Positions 20,311 to 25,574 of a stretch of DNA of 25,574 bases are shown piece after piece. Origin of the DNA: Proteromonas lacertae (taxonomy: Eukaryota; Sar; Bigyra; Opalinata; Proteromonadidae); the NCBI GenBank assembly GCA_002245135.1, contig NGBS01001228.1, forward strand, positions 1 through 25,574. Reading direction: 5' to 3'. How positions within the stretch are numbered: the first letter of the stretch is position 1; each line of letters opens with the position of its first letter. Below the pieces are notes generated by a model, which had not been told where the DNA came from, did not search any database, and saw only the letters and a list, made by a program, of their open reading frames with translations. Made by a program: the position numbers and the translations under genes.

Positions 20311-20326
20311 TTTCTTGCTATTTTTA
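20311..20326 (+). promoter_or_regulatory. Promoter-like TTTCTTGCTATTTTTA word before 307-aa gene
   Basis: This word is identical over 16 bases to the word before the element A major capsid gene and sits at nearly the same distance (32 versus 35 bases) from the start codon. Confidence 0.5.
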
Positions 20327-20358
20327 TCTATTATTAAAAACTTAACTTCTAAAAAATC

Positions 20359-21282
20359 ATGAGTTCTGGTAAAAAATACTTTACTTCTAAAAAGTATGTA
20401 GAAGAGGAGGCTGAGGAGGATAACTCTACTATAACTAGTGATGAAGATGATTTAGAAAATTGTGAAACTGAACCAGTATCACAAAGTGAATATGAAAAGC
20501 CTTATATTAAGGATTATGAGAGATGGTGTAAGGAAAACAATGTTGATGAAATGGAAAGTAATCCTGAACCAAAGTATGAAGCTGAATTAGTGAGGAAAAT
20601 CATGGGTGATAAACAAATGTTAGAAATGGGAAATATTCCTAAATTAGAATCTGCAAGAGGATTAGTGAGTGATTACCTTCCTCCTCATTTAAATAGATGG
20701 TTAACTTTCATTGGACATGTATCTGAGATGAAATTAGAAAAACCAAAAGAGGATCAGGAAGGATATTATTCTGTGAAGTTTACTAATGTTCAAGTAGCTA
20801 GGTTTGCAGGAAAGGATTGTGATGCTAGTGAATGGATAAAGTTAAAATCCTCTTGGTTATATGATATAGCTGATTATCTGAAAACCTCTAAACATTTGGA
20901 GCATAGTATTGAAGTTGTCCTCAATTTATACAGGATCCTCATTTGGAAGAATGATGATAGGCATAATCTTGTAGGAAATGATAAAACAGTATATGAGGAT
21001 TGGATTGTTATGGAGGATAAGGATGTTGTTGTTCCTGTAGTAGCTTTAAAATATACCATCAAGAATAATACATGCTTTGTTAATTTATTCATTGATGGAG
21101 ATATTATGATTGTAAGTGAGGATTATGTTAAAGAAAAAGTTAAGGATAAGGCTGAGGAAAAAGAGGAAAAGAAGTTTAGTACTCCTAAAAGAAAAAGAGA
21201 AAGGTCTTTAAGTCCTCCAGTAGTGAAGAGAAGTAACATAGGAGGATTAACCTTAAAGAAGGATCATAAGCATAAAAAGTAA
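20359..21282 (+). CDS. Unknown 307-residue protein beside polymerase (element B)
   Basis: This whole frame begins MSSGKKYFTSKKY. Residues about 14-45 are strongly acidic. The central part (about 110-265) looks folded, with alternating beta-prone segments such as RWLTFIGHVSEMKL, YYSVKFTNVQVARFAG and CFVNLFIDGDIMIV. The C-terminus is basic with a nuclear-signal-like PKRKRERSLSPPVVKR and a KKDHKHKK end. It is divergent from the polymerase and shares its promoter region. The acidic start, beta-rich core and basic tail beside a polymerase suggest a replication accessory such as a DNA-binding or terminal protein. That is inference from context only; no family was recognised. Confidence 0.7.
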   Translation: MSSGKKYFTSKKYVEEEAEEDNSTITSDEDDLENCETEPVSQSEYEKPYIKDYERWCKENNVDEMESNPEPKYEAELVRKIMGDKQMLEMGNIPKLESARGLVSDYLPPHLNRWLTFIGHVSEMKLEKPKEDQEGYYSVKFTNVQVARFAGKDCDASEWIKLKSSWLYDIADYLKTSKHLEHSIEVVLNLYRILIWKNDDRHNLVGNDKTVYEDWIVMEDKDVVVPVVALKYTIKNNTCFVNLFIDGDIMIVSEDYVKEKVKDKAEEKEEKKFSTPKRKRERSLSPPVVKRSNIGGLTLKKDHKHKK

Positions 21283-21335
21283 TTAAAAAGATAATTATCA
21301 TTAATTCCTTACTATATTCTTATTTTTGTTTTTCT

Positions 21336-22621
21336 ATGGATATTCCAAAAAAGACTTTACCAGAGCTATATTCACAATTCAACTATTTATCTGCTAAAGA
21401 TTTCATCAATATTTGCACTCACTATGGTTATAGCTGAAGATGAAGCTAAGACTTTTGCATATTCTTCTCCACGATATCAGTTAGCATCAAAAACAGTTCG
21501 TCCTAAAAAATTAAGGTATACTACTATTAAAGTACCAGGTACTTTTATGATTGATTTTGCATTCTTTCAAGGAAATGATGGTCCTCCATCCTTATTTATT
21601 ATTAATGTTGTATCGAGGAAAGTATGGGTTTATACTTTAGCAAGTAGAAGTGGTTTAGCTTTTGCAGAAGCTTTTACAAAGTTTGTATTTCAGAATAGGG
21701 TAAAAGGAATTTTAGAAGGAGAGGAGGAATATATGATTTTCATTGCTTCTATCATTTGTGATAGAGAAGGAGTATTTATAAGTAATGAATTTCAAAATTT
21801 CTGTAAAAAGTATAAAATAAAGATACATTATAAAGATACAGATGAGCATAATATCATGGGTATTTTGGATAGAGCAGTTAGAACAATAAAGGATCTTATT
21901 TATTATAGAGGAAGTACATATGATCAAAAGATATTTAATAAAAACACAAGCTGAATTTAAATAATTTTATCCAAATGATTGTAAAGGATTACAACAATAC
22001 TCCTCATTCAGGAATTAAAGGATATACACCAAATGAAGTATATGATGATATGAGTCTACAATTGAAATTCCTCCATGAATCGAGGAATTATAATAGAAAT
22101 CTTAAAGCCAAAAAAGGATCTCCGTTTAATGTTGGAGATAAAGTAAGAGTTAAAGAAAGAGCAAAATCAAAATTAGATAAGTCTCATAGGTATAGTGATC
22201 AAGTATATACGATAAAGAGGAAAAATCCTTTTTCATATGATATTGATGTATATGAATGATGAAGGAAGAATAACTACCAAAAGATTTAAGGAGTATGAAT
22301 TACTTAATGTATCAGATATACATCCATCCTTTGCTAAACAGAATGAACAGTATTACAGAACAATAGGAAAGGAAATGCAACAGTATACAAGAGATCCTGA
22401 TTATGTTCCTCCTGGTGTAGTTGTTAATGATGAACCTCAATTACAACCTGTTGCTGAAACAGTTCCTGTTAATCCTGCTGGAACAAGCAGTGCAAGATTA
22501 TAAGGATAATAATGCTGCACTTGATTTTGTTAATAAAGTTAGAAGGACAAGATCAGGAAGGATAAGTAGACCTAATCCTCTATACTCACGAAGTATATAT
22601 GGAGCAGGACATATATGGTAA
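21336..22621 (+). pseudogene. INT: RVE-type (retroviral-like) integrase (element B)
   Basis: This integrase inserts the element into host DNA. The DDE-type core is seen as MIDFAFF, then ICDREGVFISNEFQNFC and HNIMGILDRAVRTIKDL. A downstream block, HSGIKGYTPNEVYDDM, is the usual segment after the core. After that comes an SH3-like DNA-binding part (FNVGDKVRVKERAKSKLDKSHRY...VYTIKRK), the layout common to Polinton and Gypsy-type integrases. A Pro/Gln-rich tail with a basic end closes it. No clear chromodomain was found. The gene runs rightward and converges on the ATPase partner. It is broken, with about four breaks. Confidence 0.88.
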
Positions 22622-22683
22622 ATTTTTATTTTTTTATGCTTTTTGTTTTCCCAATAAATAAAACTCATAATAAGAAATGTTAC

Positions 22684-23394
22684 TTAAAAATTATCACCCA
22701 TATAAGTGTTTCCTATTCTTAAAATTTGAGATTGTCTTGGGATATAAAAAGGTTTGCAATATGGCATACCCTTAAAACTAAAATCTTTATGATTTACAAC
22801 GCCGTTATATTGAGGTTTTTCAGAGAAGTAAATACCTAGTAACATTTTTAGTATCCGTTTTCAATAACTGTTAGATGTAAATACTAAAGTCGTTTTTGAT
22901 ATACTGAAAATAAGAATCAAATTTACTTTTATATAAATCATTAGGTATTTGCCATGACATTTGTGGAGCGTTATACATGTAAAAAATCAATACTATCAAA
23001 ATCTGTAGATTGAAATGATACAGATTGATCTGCCTAATATTGTCATCATAATAAAATTATTATAAAAATCTAATTGTATAGGAAACATTGCTTTCTCCAA
23101 TCATTATTAGAAGGACTTTTAATAATTACCATATCCTATAGTAATAAATTGAGTACCAAGTTTCCAAGGAAATCCTACTTTTAATTTAGTAAATAGTACA
23201 TTCTCGTAAATTTCTAATATACCATTAACAGCAGCATTGAGATCTGTTTTTTTAGCAACATTCTTAACATCCTCCTTGCTAGCCAATGTTTGAATATCAG
23301 GCATATTAATAAGGATATCTTCTGCAGCATCTTGCACTTCCTCTCTAATTGTTTCGATTATTTTTTGAGTGTTATTTATGTTATTACCCAACAT
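22684..23394 (-). pseudogene. ATPase-linked conserved protein, remnant (element B)
   Basis: This is the counterpart of 12571-13455 in element A. The N-terminal part is helical and coiled-coil-prone (NNTQKIIETIREEVQDAAED). Near the C-terminal end a segment reads GMPYCKPFYIPRQ and closes with MGDNF, parallel to GYPQQPYLAIPRQ and TDFF in element A. As in A it follows the ATPase directly in the same direction, here with 29 bases between. No hydrophobic leader is seen here, which favours the second Met in element A as the start. It is broken, with several breaks. Confidence 0.6.
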
Positions 23395-23423
23395 TACAAA
23401 GAAAAATGTAAATGAATTAAAAG

Positions 23424-24168
23424 TTATTTTTCTTCCAATACTTTATCAAAATTTATCCTAAATTCGGATTTAGCTCTATCTATATAGAGGAAAGCATAAG
23501 GAGAGGAATTAACTACTGCATTATACACTTTCTTAAAATCCTCAAAAGAATCTGGCCATAACTCCAAGGATTCGTATAATCTCCTTAAATTATCTTCAGT
23601 TAAACCTTTAAAGACTAAACAGTAATCAATTTGTAATCTAGCTTGAGGAGATAAATCAGTTATATAAATAAATATTGTTTTGGACTTATAATGTCTATTG
23701 TGTTTAGTAATTGTATTAATAATAGGCATCTTTAATTCAGAGGAAATATCATCAAATATAAAAATATTTTCAGGATAGGTCATATTACTCTTATCCACAG
23801 GATCCAAATCCTTCATCACCTTTTGTAAATTGTTATATCCTTCTTCTTCATTTATTAAAGAATCATATTTTTCATAGTATATACCATTATACTTTAACAA
23901 CTGAAATATCTTTTCATATATAATATCATTGTCCAATGTACTTACAAAAAAGAATACCTTTTGTTCTTCCTCAGAGGATAAGATGTTTTTCAAAATGTTA
24001 TAGATTAAAGTTGTCTTACCTGATTTCTTTTTTGCCTACAATAAATATATTGCTGAAAGGTTCCTCAAAGTACTCATAACCTAAAACACTCTTCGATGGC
24101 TTCTTTTTTTTCTTTGGTTTTTCCAAAGGTTCTACAGATATGTTATTTATTTTTTTAATACGATACAT
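23424..24168 (-). pseudogene. ATP: A32/FtsK-HerA-type packaging ATPase (element B)
   Basis: This is the counterpart of 11810-12571. The N-terminus begins MYRIKKINNISVEP and continues EYFEEPFSNIFIVG, aligned with element A. Walker B is seen as NIFIFDDISSEL, and the following ITDLSPQARLQIDYCLVFKGL aligns with ITDIVPSARSQVDYCLTFYGL in A. The C-terminal YAFLYIDRAKSEFRINFD also matches. A Lys-rich insert after residue 15 is extra compared with A. It is broken, with about one break. Confidence 0.88.
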
Positions 24169-24211
24169 ACACAAAACAAAAGAAAAAAGAAAATGAAATA
24201 TTTTAATGAAA

Positions 24212-24760
24212 TTATCTTCTGCGTCTAGTTCTTCTTCTCCTTGAACATCCTCTTCTTCTTCTTCTTCTGCCTAAACCTGCTTTGCTTAAAGATTTAGATG
24301 CTATATTAGCAACTGTACTCCAAGGATTTAAAACTGAATTAGCTATCTTAATTCCATTACTTAATACTTTATGATCATGCATGTATTTTCCTATCTTTTT
24401 AATAGTATCACCTAAACCTTTTCCTTTTCTTGGAGGACCATATGAAATAGGATCACTTCCTTTAAGAGGCATAATAGTTCTTGCTAAAGGAGGATTTCTT
24501 CTATTTTTGGGAATCTTTGCAAGGAATGTCTTTAAATGATCCTCCTCTTACTCTGCAACGTCTTCTTCTTCTTCTTCTACCATATCCTTGTTTCTCAATA
24601 ACATGAGAAATAGCATTGTCCAGCAAATGGTATTAACTTTGCTATTCCGCTTAAAATACCTTTTCCTTTTAACCAATTTCCTCCTCTGTACCTTCTTTTT
24701 CGTCCTCTTCTTCTTCTTTTTTACTCGAGGTGCCTCGAGAGCCTTTTTAATTTAAATGAG
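24212..24760 (-). pseudogene. Arg-rich core-like protein, remnant (element B)
   Basis: This is the counterpart of 5170-5913. A helix-rich part with GLGDTIKKIGKYMHDHK and a second helix is followed by GLGRRRRRRG and a poly-Arg C-terminal end. Further upstream lie a hydrophobic LIPFAG segment and another GYGRRRRRRR cluster, the same two-module layout as in element A. Here the gene sits between ATPase and major capsid, whereas in A it lies beside the protease. It is broken, with two or three breaks. The DNA-condensing or lytic role is inferred from adenovirus-like company. Confidence 0.55.
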
Positions 24761-24818
24761 TATAACCCCATATTGAAAAACAGTAAGAAATATAAGAATG
24801 ACTTAAATTTTAAAATTT

Positions 24819-25574
24819 TTATATTACTCTTTGAATTCCTCTCATTCCAACTTCTAAAATTCTTCCTGTGATGATGTAGAATCGGTGAGTTACTGATGTT
24901 ATATCATGTTGTAAATCATTTTTTTGTTTTGGTCCAAATTTTACATTATAACAATCAAAAGTTATCTTAAGTTGTTGGTCTAATGGTCTTCCTCCTCTGG
25001 ACTTAATATTAGTCAAATTATTATCAGCAGTAAACTTCAAAATTTCAATAAACTTTTTGGGGAATGGTTTAGTATTATATTGGTCAAAATAGGTTGTTGT
25101 AAGCATTTTCTGCATTTGATAATATGAATCCTGATTGTTTACGTATAAGAAATCTGGAGTGTAAACAAAATCATTTAATAACCATCTAAATCTAGTATCA
25201 GGATGATCAAAAGATACTGTTTGTTCATCATTATCTACTGCAGTATACAATATATACTTAACATAAGGACCAATACTTGAATCAATTGTAAAATTGTACT
25301 GGAAATGATTAGTAGCTGTTGAATTAGTAACTGTTGTTTGGACAATATTAAAATCATTAAATCAATAGGATGACGATATACCCAATTTAAAGTATTGGCA
25401 TTACAATCAGGATCAGTATTGTAACAAGCATATAATTCCAAATTAAATAAATCTACTTTGGTTGTATCATATCATGATCACCTGGACCTTTTCTGCCATG
25501 CATGTTTTAGATCTAGGTCCAAAAGTAAATTGAATGAAAATCTTCTCTCCAAAGAACATATCATTGGATAAACT
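24819..25574 (-). pseudogene. MCP: Double jelly-roll major capsid protein, C-terminal part (element B)
   Basis: This is the C-terminal half of the shell protein, cut by the window edge. It aligns along its length with 10318-11739. Near the edge it has MFFGEKIFIQFTFGP (A: IYFGEVIYIQFTFAP). Further on come RFRWLLNDFVYTPDFLY (A: RIRWQINDFVYTPDYLY) and HRFYIITGR (A: HKFYIITGK), ending MRGIQRVI (A: PRGVEKVV). It is broken, with about two breaks in the visible part. Confidence 0.88.

Larger units (their letters stand above)
15781..25574. mobile_element. Polinton/Maverick-type element B (right end outside window)
   Basis: This is a second virus-like DNA transposon, with polymerase, RVE-type integrase, packaging ATPase, major capsid protein and two shared accessory proteins. 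The left edge is placed near 15.8 kb because a GGAT/ATCC word bias seen through the element begins with the repeats there. Terminal inverted repeats and target duplications could not be tested, since the right end is missing. The element is broken, with roughly ten breaks, mostly in integrase, ATPase partner, Arg-rich protein and capsid. The polymerase is nearly whole and the 307-residue gene is whole. Gene order differs from element A. Protease and minor capsid genes are not seen and may lie further right. Confidence 0.88.

Noticed and set aside
1-25574. Free giant virus, virophage or adenovirus genome
   Set aside because: Two complete core gene sets of different order, an RVE-type integrase, decayed genes and intervening DNA fit integrated Polintons better.

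Overview
The window is AT-rich eukaryotic DNA with two Polinton/Maverick-type elements lying side by side. These are large self-synthesising DNA transposons with virus-like capsid genes. Each has its own protein-primed family B DNA polymerase, packaging ATPase and double jelly-roll major capsid protein, so they are two elements and not one. Both run off the window, so neither full length nor both ends can be seen. The host cannot be named. Strong AT bias, standard code, short intergenic gaps and one possible small intron would fit an AT-rich fungus, protist or simple animal.

Element A (1 to about 14.1 kb) starts in the tail of its polymerase (+, 1-1201). A broken coiled-coil and proline-rich structural region (-, 1237-4579) and a small charged protein (-, 4642-5100) follow. 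Next come an Arg-rich core-like protein (-, 5170-5913), an adenain-type cysteine protease (+, 6004-6564) and a broken proline-rich structural region (-, 6438-9214). The morphogenesis block runs rightward: minor capsid (9291-10262), major capsid (10318-11739), ATPase (11810-12571) and an unknown partner protein (12571-13455). A Cys-rich acidic protein (-, 13591-14067) closes the element. The capsid, ATPase and protease frames look whole; decay is concentrated in the polymerase tail and the two long minus-strand regions, with roughly eight or nine breaks overall.

A gene-poor stretch (about 14.1-15.8 kb) holds hairpins, an AT palindrome, a possible short host exon and no convincing gene.

Element B (about 15.8 kb to the end) has a left edge with AGAGGAT/ATCCTCT repeats and a G-rich island. 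It continues with a polymerase (-, 16185-20150), a divergent unknown 307-residue protein (+, 20359-21282) and an RVE-type integrase remnant (+, 21336-22621). Then come remnants of the ATPase partner (-, 22684-23394), ATPase (-, 23424-24168), Arg-rich core protein (-, 24212-24760) and major capsid protein (-, 24819 to the edge). B is more decayed than A, with roughly ten breaks. Its gene order differs from A's, so the two belong to different families. The long open frames suggest both are fairly young, but no date can be given without the terminal repeats.

The parts fit one life cycle: integrase for insertion, polymerase for protein-primed copying, protease for maturation, ATPase for packaging, capsid proteins for the shell, and basic proteins for DNA condensation or entry. 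The most novel material is the 307-residue protein, the ATPase-linked partner conserved in both elements, the two-module Arg-rich protein, shared promoter-like words, and a GGAT/ATCC word bias confined to element B.
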